A stretch of 64,000 nucleotides of DNA from Lycium barbarum (Eukaryota; Streptophyta; Magnoliopsida; Solanales; Solanaceae), in the NCBI RefSeq assembly GCF_019175385.1, contig NC_083340.1, positions 10,118,336 to 10,182,335 of the forward strand, in the 5' to 3' direction. A program made the translations under genes and the position numbers. Below the pieces are notes generated by a model, which worked only from the letters and a program-made list of their open reading frames with translations, was not told the DNA's origin and searched no databases. Of this stretch, positions 1-9,475 are shown one piece after another (the stretch's first letter is position 1; the number at the start of each line of letters is the position of its first letter).

Positions 1-525
1 TTGGGCCGGGGTATATTAAATTGGGCTGGTAAATTAAAATGATGTCAGGTGAATTAAAAATGTGGACTGGTTTTGTGCATTGGTCCGAAAATAGTATGAG
101 TTGATTGGGCTACTACATTTAAATAAAAGACCTATTTAAATAACTTGTGTTAAAATATTACTTAATATAAAATATGCAATTATTAGTGCTCAGATAAAAA
201 TGGCGTCGTAATAGCCATGCAATAGTATTTCGAAAATCCACAGTAAATAAACACTATTATTTAATTATGCAAAGATAAATGCGACGTGTTTGCGTAAGCT
301 GGCAAAAATGCGCTGAAATGATAAAATGTGAGATATAATGATATTAATAATAAATAATAATAATAATAATAATAATCAGTATTGTAATAGGATAGTGAAA
401 CGCCGGCATTGAATAAAGGCTAATAATTATAGTAAAATATAATATATATTTTTTAATTTTCCAAAAATGTTAGAAGCATAAATAGGTATTTCGGAGGAGA
501 GGCGGGACAAAATTGGGTGTCAACA
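1..525 (-). repeat. 3' LTR, start only (Ogre/Tat-like element)
   Basis: Matches 13687-14211 with the same length. Read on the minus strand it begins TGTTGACACCC at position 525, the same terminus as the 5' LTR at 14211. It includes an (AAT)n stretch near 350-375. The rest of this LTR lies left of the window. Confidence 0.85.
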
Positions 526-533
526 ACTTGTCC

Positions 534-575
534 GTCTTTGCCCGGTAATGATGAAAAGAGTTGTCGGGCAAAGAC
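534..575. other. Inverted repeat next to the 3' LTR (11-bp arms)
   Basis: GTCTTTGCCCG at 534-544 is perfectly complementary to CGGGCAAAGAC at 565-575, with a 20-nt loop. It lies 8 bp inside the 3' LTR boundary, where the polypurine tract is expected. On the minus strand the bases next to the LTR are only moderately purine-rich. Confidence 0.6.
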
Positions 576-627
576 GTTGACTCAGTAGCCTATTTTGTCC
601 CGGCTAAAGGAAACTTGAGAGGATTAT

Positions 628-695
628 GACCGAACTCCGGTCTCTGAGTTGCCTACATACCTCGGGTTGTACGAGAATCAGGTCAAGTGTAGTTC
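628..695. repeat. Fifth, diverged copy of the hairpin motif
   Basis: Shows the same order (CCGAACTCCGG, GAGTTGCC, CTACA at 653-657, AATCAGGTCA, TGTAG at 688-692) as the four copies at 4462-4826. The stem bases changed in a paired manner, CTACG/CGTAG there and CTACA/TGTAG here. The loop is longer, at 30 nt. Confidence 0.6.
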
Positions 696-1094
696 TAGGA
701 CAACTTATGACACCTTACGAATTTCGATTGGCGCGAATCTTTGCAAAACATTGTCCCAGTGTCGAATTATGATGACACTGGGTTTGATAACAGAACTTGA
801 GAATTCTTGAAAAAATTGAATTGTTGGAATGCAAGAAAATACTTGTAATTAGAGACGAGTGTTCGAGGTAGATCTTTGACCCGTGTCGGGAAGTCTGATT
901 ATCCTTCCCGACAAATTGCCCCAGTTCGCTGCCGAAGAAATAGTTCCACGAGTTGATGTGTGATGCCAACTTCAATATTGTCGAAAGCCACCAGCTAAAA
1001 ACAATCGTTAGCAACAAAGAAATATATATGTAAATAAGACAGGGTTGGAGAAGTTTACACTTGTAACCCCTGTTTCTAAAGTTGAATCCACAAC

Positions 1095-1482
1095 ATACCC
1101 GCATTCGGAGGTGGGTGCCTGAACTGAAATATAAAATACCCGCATTCGGAGGTGGGTGCCTGAACTGAAATGTAAAATACCCGCATTCGGAGGTGGGTGC
1201 CTGAACTGAAATATAAAATACCCGCATTCGGAGGTGGGTGCCTTAACTGAAATATAAAATACCCACATTCGGAGGTGGGTGCCTGAACTGAAATATAAAA
1301 TACCCGCATTCGGAGGTGGGCGCCTGAACTGAAATATAAAATACCCGCATTCGGAGGTGGGTGCCCGCATTCGGAGGTGGGCGCCTGAACTGAAATATAA
1401 AATACCCGCATTCGGAGGTGGGCGCCTGAACTGAAATATAAAATACCCGCATTCGGAGGTGGGCGCCTGAACTGAAATGTAA
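1095..1482. repeat. 41-bp tandem repeat array, about 10 copies
   Basis: The unit contains CGCATTCGGAGGTGGG followed by CCTGAACTGAAATATAAAATA. Ten CATTCGGAGGTGGG cores are visible, nine at about 41-bp spacing and one shortened unit of about 20 bp near 1364-1384. Copies differ at single bases (GTGCC or GCGCC; CCCGC or CCCAC). Because 41 is not a multiple of 3, all minus-strand frames stay open by chance. The array lies in the non-coding 3' region of the Ogre-like element. Confidence 0.85.
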
Positions 1483-1935
1483 ATCCACGTCCACTTCCAC
1501 GATACAAAAATGTAAATCCACATCCACTTCCACGTCCGTATTTCACGGTACAAAAATGTAAATCCACATCCACTTCCACAGTGCAGAAAAATAAATCCAC
1601 GTCCACTTCCACTGTGCAAAAAATATAAATCCACGTCCGCATTTCACGGTACAAAAATGTAAATCCACATCCACTTCCACAGTGCAAAAATATAAATCCA
1701 CGTCCGTATTATACGGTACCAAAAATAAATCCACTTCCACTTTCGAAAAATAAATCCACATCCACTTTCCACGATGCAAGAAAAATAAATCCACCTCCAC
1801 TTTGAAAATAAATCCACTTCCACGTCCACAATGTTCAATATGGATCCATATTTCTTTCCACGATATAAATCTACTTCTACTTCCACGTCCGCATCCACAA
1901 TGTAAATGTAAATCCACGTCCACTTAAAAAAATAG
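1483..1935. repeat. Degenerate tandem array of 'AAATCCACNTCCACTTCCAC' units
   Basis: Roughly a dozen imperfect units of about 30-45 bp, each combining TAAATCCAC(G/A)TCCACTTCCAC with a short TGCAAAAAT or GGTACAAAAAT link. It follows directly on the 41-bp array, and the junction at about 1480 mixes both repeats. It is pyrimidine-rich on the plus strand. The long minus-strand reading frames here are repeat artefacts. Confidence 0.75.
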
Positions 1936-2565
1936 TATTGTAGAAAGGTATCCACATTTATATCCACACCCGTGTCCCGTTTGTGAGGGAAGTTAAATCC
2001 ATAATTATCCCCACAATTTAATATACGACGCAAGATTTCAATCTCGTTATCTTATTAAAATACCACATTCTAAAAGAACTTGTTAGCGACTTGAAATAAA
2101 TAAATATGTACAAAGTGATGACAAAGTTGAGGAATTCAAACCAATAACAGGTGTCCAATGCCAGTATCCACTTTGAAGAAGGTTAAATCCACGATTATGT
2201 GCACTTGATCCATCGAGAAATGCCACGAGCTAAAACAACTGTTAGTGATAAGAATATGTAAATAGTTGGGTTTGAAAGAATTATGCTCACAGCCCTTGGT
2301 TGAGAAGATAAATTCGTGTCCACTGTTGCGATCAAAATTTCATAACGAGTGGAACGACGTCCACCGTTCAGCACAAGCTACCTTTGCATCCTCATTTAAG
2401 AATATTTGCATTTTGAAGAAAGCTAACTCTTTGATCATGTCCATAATTTAAATTTTAAGATGAGTCAAACATGCACCATATTCATGTTAATTAAACCTGT
2501 CTCAGCAAAGAAAAATTGTGAGTTTAAAAGAAAATTGATTGACTTGTGCATGCCGGGGAACTTGG
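1936..2565. other. Non-coding internal region of the Ogre-like element
   Basis: AT-rich sequence with scattered 'aatccac' remnants of the preceding array. I see no credible coding region, RNA gene or repeat boundary before the CTTGG target site at 2561-2565. Confidence 0.5.
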
Positions 2566-2772
2566 TGATGTGGCGTGATTTTACGCCACAATCGATGCTT
2601 TTTAACTATAAGTTTTACTTGTTTTTAAGCAAGTCTATGTCATTTTACGTAGTTTTTGTCATGTTTCAGGTAATACGAGGTCCCTAGAGCCTAAGTGTGG
2701 AAAACAAGCAAAAAAGTTGCAAAACTGGAATTTACTGGAGGTTCTGGAAAATATCGTGGAAAAATACTCTGC

Positions 2773-2970
2773 GCGATCGCGCAGAGTACCCACGCGATCG
2801 CGCCCACGCGGGAAATGTACTCCACGCGATCGCGCTGAAATTTAACGCGATCGCGCCTACGCGCGTTGTTAATTCCACGCGATCGCACAGTATCGACACG
2901 CGATCGCGATTAAGGGAGCAGTGGAAGCTGACGTCATCCACGCGATCGCGCAGACACATGACGCGATCGC
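2773..2970. repeat. Cluster of eight GCGATCGC palindromes in the solo LTR
   Basis: GCGATCGC occurs at 2773, 2794, 2826, 2847, 2879, 2900, 2942 and 2963 (8-mer starts). All are preceded by C, giving CGCGATCGC. The spacer sequences are mostly unrelated, so this is a dispersed motif cluster and not a simple tandem repeat. It ends 65 bp before a TATA box, the usual place for promoter elements in a U3 region. Confidence 0.8.
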
Positions 2971-3035
2971 GATGAAGGATTTTCGGCAATTTCGACCAGA
3001 ACTCGGATTTTGACGATTTCTTCCATTCCAGTACA

Positions 3036-3044
3036 TATAAATAG
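3036..3044 (+). promoter_or_regulatory. TATA box of the solo LTR
   Basis: TATAAATAG at 3036-3044, downstream of the GCGATCGC cluster. A start of transcription would be expected near 3066-3075. Inferred from motif and position only. Confidence 0.55.
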
Positions 3045-3948
3045 AAAATTAGGGCAAAACATGAGACATCTTTGGAACAACACACAAGTTCTTGGAGGCT
3101 AGGGTTCATCACCAACACCTTGGAAGAGAAGATTTGGAGACACCAATGAGAAATTCTTTACCCATTTCTTCTACTCTTGCTATGTATTGAATATTTATGT
3201 GTGTAGTATTTCATTTCAATACTTGAATTTCGTTTATGGAAATATTCTTGATTAAAGTTTGGATTGAATCTCTTGTTTTGCTTATGTGTTGAATGATTTT
3301 ATTCCTAATGAAGTGAGTTATTGTTTCTTTAATTAATCTCATTTTGAATGATTCTTAAGGGAGTAGCTAACCCTAAGACTTGCCCATTTATTTCGGTTTA
3401 AACTTGGAAGAGGCAAACTCGGGATTGAGAAAGATTAATTAACAAGAATTTGGGGCGTTAACCCTCATCTAATGGAAATCGACCTAGGAATAGGCGACAC
3501 CACTTGTAGCCATATTCGGGTGTTCTTAATGCTCCTAATTGCTTTAGGGATATTCAATTAGGTAGTCTAGTTAGTCTTCGGAAGAAGCTAATTTAGAGTC
3601 ATTATCCGAGGCAAAGTAATATAAACTCACCATTATTTGTAAATCATGAAGTACATTGGATCGTTACTTGAGCGTAGTTTCCCTTGTATCCATGCTTGTG
3701 GCCATTGATCATTTTACTTGCTTTCTAGGTTAGTTTACATTTTTGCATTAGTTATAATTCTCTCAAACAAAACCAAAACATTATCTATCGTTTGGCTTTA
3801 GCGTAGTTGGTGAAAATTCCTACTTTTCCTAATCGCCTACATATTGTTCTCTGTGGGATTCGACCCCGACTCATAGTTGGGTAAATTATATTTGCATACG
3901 ACCGTGACCATTCCAATTAATAGGGTGGATTTGGACGTTATCACTTGG

Positions 3949-4461
3949 CCCTTGAGTTGATCCCTGTTTCGGTTGCGTCCTCATTCTTCGATGTCTCACC
4001 ACATATTTTGCTTTGCCGGGGAGTTTCAGTTAAAAAAGTGTATTTTGAAAATAAAAGCAATGAGATTTGATGACTTCGAAAGGAAATACTTAGTGGCTCT
4101 AATCGGTAAAATGATTATGAAGACTCGATTTTTGAATTTATCCGCATTTTAGAAATATATGGATGGACTTTTATTTAAAATTGTTAAACATTTAAGACCA
4201 CTTTTATGCTACTTCTAAAAATTTGTCCCAGTTTCCAGTCTTGAAGCCACTTGGTTCTAAACGATTGAAAAGTGAGAACTTATAATTAAAGTTTTTGAAA
4301 TTGATTTGACCGATTTCAAAATTTTGTCCCAGTTTGAAGATACTAAGACACATGAATTTAAAAAGTGGGAAGACCGAAATCTTATATAAAAAATCCTTAT
4401 GTATCTTATAGGAATTAAAATGGTTTGGACAAACCGAAGATATTGAAAATTTTAAAATAGA
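3949..4461. other. Non-coding internal region of the Ogre-like element
   Basis: Continues the sequence interrupted by the solo LTR. It contains repeated 'ttgtcccagttt' phrases (near 4226 and 4324) but no open frame of note and no remnant of pol. Confidence 0.5.
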
Positions 4462-4826
4462 AGGGCCGAACCCGCCTCGGGTTGCCTACGTATCCCCAAA
4501 GGAATCAGGCCAGACGTAGTTCGTGATAAAAATAAAGACTTTTGAGTTTGTTTTTTTTTTGATAAAAAGGGGGGCCGAGCCCTATGTGGGTTGCCTACGT
4601 ATCCAAAAGGAAATCAGGCCACACGTAGTTTCACCCATACAACAAAAACACTGGAATATTTTAAAAAAGTGGCCGAACCCGATGTGGGCTGCCTACGTAT
4701 CCAACAGGAAGTCAGGCCAAACGTAGTTCCAACCACAAACAAAGATACTGAAATGATTTGAAAAGAGTGGCCGAACCCGATGTGGGCTGCCTACGTATCC
4801 AACAGGAAGTCAGGCCAAACGTAGTT
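4462..4826. repeat. Four copies of a 'GCCGAACCCG...CTACGT...ACGTAG' motif
   Basis: Each copy of about 60 bp contains GCCGA(A/G)CCC, a GGG(T/C)TGC segment, CTACGT, and 22 nt later ACGTAG. CTACGT starts at 4486, 4595, 4693 and 4791; ACGTAG starts at 4514, 4623, 4721 and 4819. The 22-nt loop is constant. Copies are spaced about 98-109 bp apart. A fifth, diverged copy lies at 628-695. Confidence 0.75.
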
Positions 4827-5028
4827 CGTTGTAAACAAATGGCAAAGTCTTAATTTAAAAAGGTCGTAACAAAACATAGAGGCAACATGACAAAAGGGAA
4901 CTAAACGTTCTAGTTGATGCCTTCGGCCTACTACAAAAAGGAAATTTAAACTTAAATTACTGAAACTCCCGGCGGACCGAGGCTAAGATAAAAGTCCAAT
5001 TCTGCAACTCAGGTCTTGGCTCAACAGC

Positions 5029-8000
5029 CTATAAAGTCAATATTTCAGCAAAGTCTTTGATTATCACACCATGATCATCTTCATCTTCCACGAACAGGTT
5101 CTTGATTCCCTCCACGATATCATCATAGGCAACCTCAATAATCAGATCTGAAGGTTTTGAGAAAGTTTGATCAATGGTAGGAATAGGTTTTGGCAATGGA
5201 ACCTCCTTCCTTTTATTCTTTCGTGCTTTCTTCACTTTTTCCTCAGTTGGCTCATATCCCAAACCGAATGTAAACTGTTGCGTAGGGAGAACGACTGGCT
5301 CAACCCGCCCATTTAATGTCTTCCCTAGCCCAAATCCAGGTTGGTACCCATTTTTCAGCATTTCCTTTGCAACCATAATTGCGGCGCATGACCTTTTAAA
5401 TTCTTGAGTCTGACACACTTCACCCACTTTAGTGACATTCACAACCTCCCAAGCATGGTAAGTTGCTCCATCGAACCCTCCTTCTGCCTCGATGAATGGG
5501 ATGGATTGCTCTCGATAGAAAGACGTGTCCCCTTCTCCATGTATACATATTTGTTGCTGATCCCACTCGAATTTGGCAGTTTGGTGCAAAGTAGATGGTA
5601 CAGCTCCAGCCAGATGGATCCATGGTCTTCCTAACAGCATGTTGTATGTCGTGGAAATATCAAGTACTTGAAAATCCATAATGAACTCAGCAGGACCGAT
5701 CAATACTTTCAACTCTATTTCTCCAATAGGGCGCCTTTGAGCCCCATCAAATGATTGAATATTCACATCACTTGTCTTGAGCTCGCTAACATTATATCCG
5801 ATCTTCTTCAGACTTGTTAATGGACAGATGTTAAGTCCAGAACCCCCATCAATCAACACTTTAGCCACAAACATGTTACGACACTTGACAGTTATATAGA
5901 GCGCTTTGTTATGCATGCATCCTTCTGGCGGCAGTTCTTCATTATCGAAACTGATTCGATGACTGTCAAGCACGCGCTCGATCATCCCAGCTAACGCCTC
6001 ACTAGTTGTTTCACTTGGAACATATGCTTCATTCAAAATCTTCAAGAGTGCATTTCTGTGCACATCCGAACTCAAAAGCAAAGAGAGAATAGGAATTTGG
6101 GCATTGGTCTTTTTCAACTGATCCACAACTGAGTACTCACTAGCCTTAATCTTCCTAAAAAATTCTTCTGCTTCTGCTTCTGTCACGACCCTTTTGGGAG
6201 GTACATTGGTTTCCTTAGCTTGCCCCAATCTAGCTAGCTCTTCTAGAGTATAGCATCTTCCAGACCTTGTCATTCCTGATGTCTTAATCTTGTCAGTAAT
6301 CGTTTCCTTTCCTCGACACTCCATCACAGCTTGTTGATAATTCCACGGTACGGCTTTGGTATCGAGCACTGGTAACTGATTTGGTGCTTGAACTACTTCC
6401 ACAGGTGTTGATGAAGCTCCTAATATCTCGACAGGTACACAACCCCTTATCACTACAGCCGGAGAAGCAACGGCTACAAAACCATGATCTTCCACGCTAT
6501 CCACAGGCACTATGAATTCGGCTGGATCGTCATCATTCTCATCTATTCCAATCATATTTATCGTGGCCCCATCATGGGTCGGGAGTGGATTGTTAACCAC
6601 ATTTGGTGCCGGTTGTTTGACCATGATCTGTTTTGCTTCAATAAGATCTTCAACCTTATGTTTCAATACGTAACAACGATCAGTGGAGTGGCATTTTACC
6701 CCCGAATGATATGCACATGTTTTAGTGGGATCAAAACCTCTAGGTAGTGGATCCGGAATTCTACCTTCCACAGGATATACTAAGCCTGAAGCTTGCAGTC
6801 TTTCAAAAACAACGCTCAATGGTTCTCCCAATGGTGTAAAATTGCGAAACGGTTTATTTGGGCGCGGTGCGGATGCATTGTTTGGATGATGAGATTGTGA
6901 TGGTGGAGCTGGGTATGTTGGTGGTCGTGGAGCTCGATATGCTGGTTGTGTGTTGTAAACGGGGTAGAAAATTTGTGGTGATTGAGGTTGGTAAGATGAC
7001 AAAGCTTGGTTGTATGGATGTGGAGAATATTGGAAATATTGTGAGTGGTGAGAGTTAGACTGATATCGCGGGGGTTGTTGATGGTGGTATGATGTGTTTC
7101 CCAAAGCCATTACCGATGCTGCTTCTTTTTCTATTTTCTTTCCGTTTTCGAGAGTACCAGTTTGTATGGCCCTACTAGTAGACTGTAAAGCCGCAAGACT
7201 TGTTATTCTCCCTGTCTTAATGCCATCTTCGATCATGTCCCCGGCTTTGATCACCTCTGCAAAAGTTTTTCCGCCCATTGTCACCAAACGTTCATAGTAT
7301 TCCGGTTCTAGTGCTTGAATGAAGAAAGTAACCATTTCTGTTTCCTCCATGGGTGGGTGTACTCTAGATGCTTCTTCCCTCCACCGTATAGCATATTCTC
7401 GAAATGATTCGATTGACTTCTTGTTTAACTTTGTAATTGAGATTCTGTCAGGAGCAATCTCAACATGAAACTTGTAATGATCCACAAAAGCATTTGCCAA
7501 GTCATCCCAAGTACGCCATTTGGTTGTATCTTGCTTAGAATACCACTCCAAGGCTTTTCCACTCAAACTCTGATTGAATAGTTTGACTCTTATCCCTTCA
7601 TTCTTCCCCACACCAATCAACTTTTCACAATAGACCTTCAAATGGAAGAAAGGGTTCCCCGACCCATCAAACTTCTCAAATTTTGGAATCTTGTAACCTG
7701 GTGGCAATTCTACCTCAGGAAATGCACATAATTCTTCATATCTCACGCTTTGGTTACTACCAAGTCCACGCAAACTTCTCATGGCATCCTCCAAACTTTT
7801 GAGCTTTCTATTTATCATTTCATCATTAACTGACCGTGCCTCATTTTCAACTTCGACATAATGATCAACATCTGTGCGACATTGTCCCTGGATTTGTGTC
7901 ATGGGTGGAGCTGTGGTATAAGTATATACTGGCGGAACTTGATGCGTATTGGTAACATCATGTGCCGGCGGTATGAACTGAGCTTTTGCAGAGGTGGCTG

Positions 8001-8451
8001 TAAATAAAAGGGGAGCATTTTGAGTGAGGGGTTCGGAACGAACCGGCTGAGAGGTGGTAAAATAATTTGCTTGGTTAAATTCGTCCAAATTTGGGAATGG
8101 AGGTGGCATAGGCAAAGTCTGACGAAACCCATGAGATGGAGTCATATGTGGTGGCGTTTGAGAAAATGACCGGTTGTGAAGTACCATGTGACTTAATTCA
8201 GCAACTCGTCGCTCCAAACGAGCAATGATCTCCAAATGTGTTTCTGGTTGATTAGAAGATGTGGGATCACTCGTGATCGGTAAACTAAGAGATGGCTCAG
8301 ATGAAGTGGTTACATTGATCAAACTTTGCTCCATTTTAGAACGAGTCTTTTTAGTTAACCAGGTGATTAGTGATGAGTCAGAGTCTGATTTCTTGGCTCT
8401 AGACCGTGTGAAATATGGATGCTCCGCCAGTTCCCCTTTAGCACAAGTCAA
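5029..8451 (-). CDS. Gag-protease polyprotein of an Ogre/Tat-type retrotransposon, with G-patch
   Basis: A single uninterrupted 1140-residue frame. Residues 1-250 are low-complexity, Pro/Ser/Thr-rich with a short predicted coiled coil (LERRVAELSHMV). Residues about 255-420 match the retrotransposon gag capsid fold (KFEKFDGSGNP, WYSKQDTTKW, FREYAIRWREEA). A Gln/Tyr/Pro-rich linker follows. CAYHSGVKCHSTDRC near 578-592 is a zinc-knuckle-like C-X2-H-X5-H-X4-C. DGGSGLN near 866-872 is the aspartic-protease active site, followed by LLGRPW. GFGLGKTLNG near 1036 is a G-patch-like segment. The frame stops with no reverse transcriptase after it. An intact gag-PR frame in an element lacking pol suggests either recent insertion or selection for Gag. 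The start was chosen as the first Met of the frame, about 1 kb downstream of the primer site. Confidence 0.85.
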   Translation of the reverse strand: MTCAKGELAEHPYFTRSRAKKSDSDSSLITWLTKKTRSKMEQSLINVTTSSEPSLSLPITSDPTSSNQPETHLEIIARLERRVAELSHMVLHNRSFSQTPPHMTPSHGFRQTLPMPPPFPNLDEFNQANYFTTSQPVRSEPLTQNAPLLFTATSAKAQFIPPAHDVTNTHQVPPVYTYTTAPPMTQIQGQCRTDVDHYVEVENEARSVNDEMINRKLKSLEDAMRSLRGLGSNQSVRYEELCAFPEVELPPGYKIPKFEKFDGSGNPFFHLKVYCEKLIGVGKNEGIRVKLFNQSLSGKALEWYSKQDTTKWRTWDDLANAFVDHYKFHVEIAPDRISITKLNKKSIESFREYAIRWREEASRVHPPMEETEMVTFFIQALEPEYYERLVTMGGKTFAEVIKAGDMIEDGIKTGRITSLAALQSTSRAIQTGTLENGKKIEKEAASVMALGNTSYHHQQPPRYQSNSHHSQYFQYSPHPYNQALSSYQPQSPQIFYPVYNTQPAYRAPRPPTYPAPPSQSHHPNNASAPRPNKPFRNFTPLGEPLSVVFERLQASGLVYPVEGRIPDPLPRGFDPTKTCAYHSGVKCHSTDRCYVLKHKVEDLIEAKQIMVKQPAPNVVNNPLPTHDGATINMIGIDENDDDPAEFIVPVDSVEDHGFVAVASPAVVIRGCVPVEILGASSTPVEVVQAPNQLPVLDTKAVPWNYQQAVMECRGKETITDKIKTSGMTRSGRCYTLEELARLGQAKETNVPPKRVVTEAEAEEFFRKIKASEYSVVDQLKKTNAQIPILSLLLSSDVHRNALLKILNEAYVPSETTSEALAGMIERVLDSHRISFDNEELPPEGCMHNKALYITVKCRNMFVAKVLIDGGSGLNICPLTSLKKIGYNVSELKTSDVNIQSFDGAQRRPIGEIELKVLIGPAEFIMDFQVLDISTTYNMLLGRPWIHLAGAVPSTLHQTAKFEWDQQQICIHGEGDTSFYREQSIPFIEAEGGFDGATYHAWEVVNVTKVGEVCQTQEFKRSCAAIMVAKEMLKNGYQPGFGLGKTLNGRVEPVVLPTQQFTFGLGYEPTEEKVKKARKNKRKEVPLPKPIPTIDQTFSKPSDLIIEVAYDDIVEGIKNLFVEDEDDHGVIIKDFAEILTL

Positions 8452-9455
8452 CCTTTTTTATTTTGAAAATAAGTTTAAAAGAAAAAAGATAAAACAATAA
8501 AAGAAAAAGAAAATGAGTCAGTATACGGTAAGGACATATTATTGCATATAAACACATTATTGCACATAATACATCGCGTTCTATAATGCAAGGGACCTCT
8601 TTATGCCAGAGGTAGGCCTAACGAATATTTGAAGGACAAACATGTTTTTTATGTGTCATTCCATAACTCTTTCTAAAACTAATTTACAAGAATAATAAAA
8701 ATTTATTACATGCCAGTCAATAATACAATTCAAAGTTAATCTAAGATATCTAATACTTCAACTCCACTAATTTCCTTTGGCTGTCTTCAAACCTCCGGCA
8801 TTAATTTTGGATGCTCCACAACAACCTACAACAAAGGTTAGTTTCCTTGAAATATTTATCTATAGAGTATTAGGTCCACATAATCCACATATTTGTCCTT
8901 CAAATAATGCACATAAATAGTGAATAGTGTCACTTAGAGTCATAGACTCATTTGGACATTTGGTAAGGTTGACTAATGAAACTTAATACTCCAAGGGTAT
9001 TAAGCCTCCTAGGTTGAAAATGATGCATGTCTTTACAAGGTTTTGGTTTTCGCTCTACCTAGGTAGACTAAGAATGATTTTCCTATGACACAAGGCTCCC
9101 CCAAGCGGACAACTTGGAAGTGGAAAGTCCGTGGCCGTCGACTGCACCGCCGATCGACTAAATCCACAAGACCAATCCAACTAAATGGGTAATTTAGTAG
9201 TGCACGGGCGCAAACTGCGAAGCCGCTTTAAGTGTGTGAATATGTGTGAGTTTTCCAGGAGTGGTAGAAATATGGGCGGAATGCCAATTTAAGGAAAGCA
9301 ATAACATACATATTACATAGAAATGCATATAAGGAATAAAACAATAATAAAACATTTAAAAGCATATAAAGCAAAAATACATGCAAAATAAAGCAAAACA
9401 AACAAACATCCAACAAATTATTTATTAACCTAAGTTGTTATGGTTAAGAACCTAA
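8452..9455 (-). other. Leader between primer site and gag ORF
   Basis: About 1 kb of AT-rich, non-coding sequence between the primer binding site and the gag start. It includes a stretch with 'ccgtcgactgcaccgccgatcgac' composition near 9135-9165. No credible ORF1-like protein of the kind found upstream of gag in some Ogre elements can be read here. Confidence 0.5.
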
Positions 9456-9475
9456 GATCCCCAGCGGAGTCGCCA
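9456..9475 (-). other. Primer binding site, tRNA-Arg
   Basis: The plus strand reads GATCCCCAGCGGAGTCGCCA, identical to the 3' end (with CCA) of plant tRNA-Arg(ACG) as I know it, so the minus-strand RNA would pair with it over 20 nt. It lies 3 nt inside the 5' LTR end. Use of tRNA-Arg is characteristic of Ogre/Tat elements. Confidence 0.8.

Larger units (their letters stand above)
2566..3943 (+). mobile_element. Solo LTR, 1378 bp, TSD CTTGG
   Basis: Begins TGATGTGGCGTG and ends GGACGTTATCA, so the tips are TGAT...ATCA. It is flanked by an exact 5-bp duplication, CTTGG at 2561-2565 and 3944-3948. There is no internal region, so this is a solo LTR left after LTR-LTR recombination. It contains a GCGATCGC array, a TATA box and a plausible transcribed leader with 'gctagggttcatc'. 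The 3' part, with 'gggattcgaccccgactcat', resembles Ty3/gypsy LTR ends common in Solanaceae. It is nested inside the Ogre-like element and is therefore younger than it. Confidence 0.85.

Noticed and set aside
1095..1482. Regular short repeats resembling a CRISPR array
   Set aside because: The units are contiguous with no unique spacers, lie in a plant retroelement and have no cas genes nearby. It is a tandem repeat.
715..2033. Several overlapping minus-strand reading frames of 96-208 codons
   Set aside because: They translate the 41-bp and ~35-bp repeats in every frame, giving periodic peptides. No family similarity and no start context.
2773..2970. Bacterial (cyanobacterial HIP1) contamination suggested by GCGATCGC
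   Set aside because: The cluster lies inside an LTR with an exact CTTGG target duplication and AT-rich plant sequence on both sides.
2691..3118. Frames with repeating RDRV-type peptides
   Set aside because: They are produced by the GCGATCGC cluster read on both strands, an artefact of a palindromic motif.
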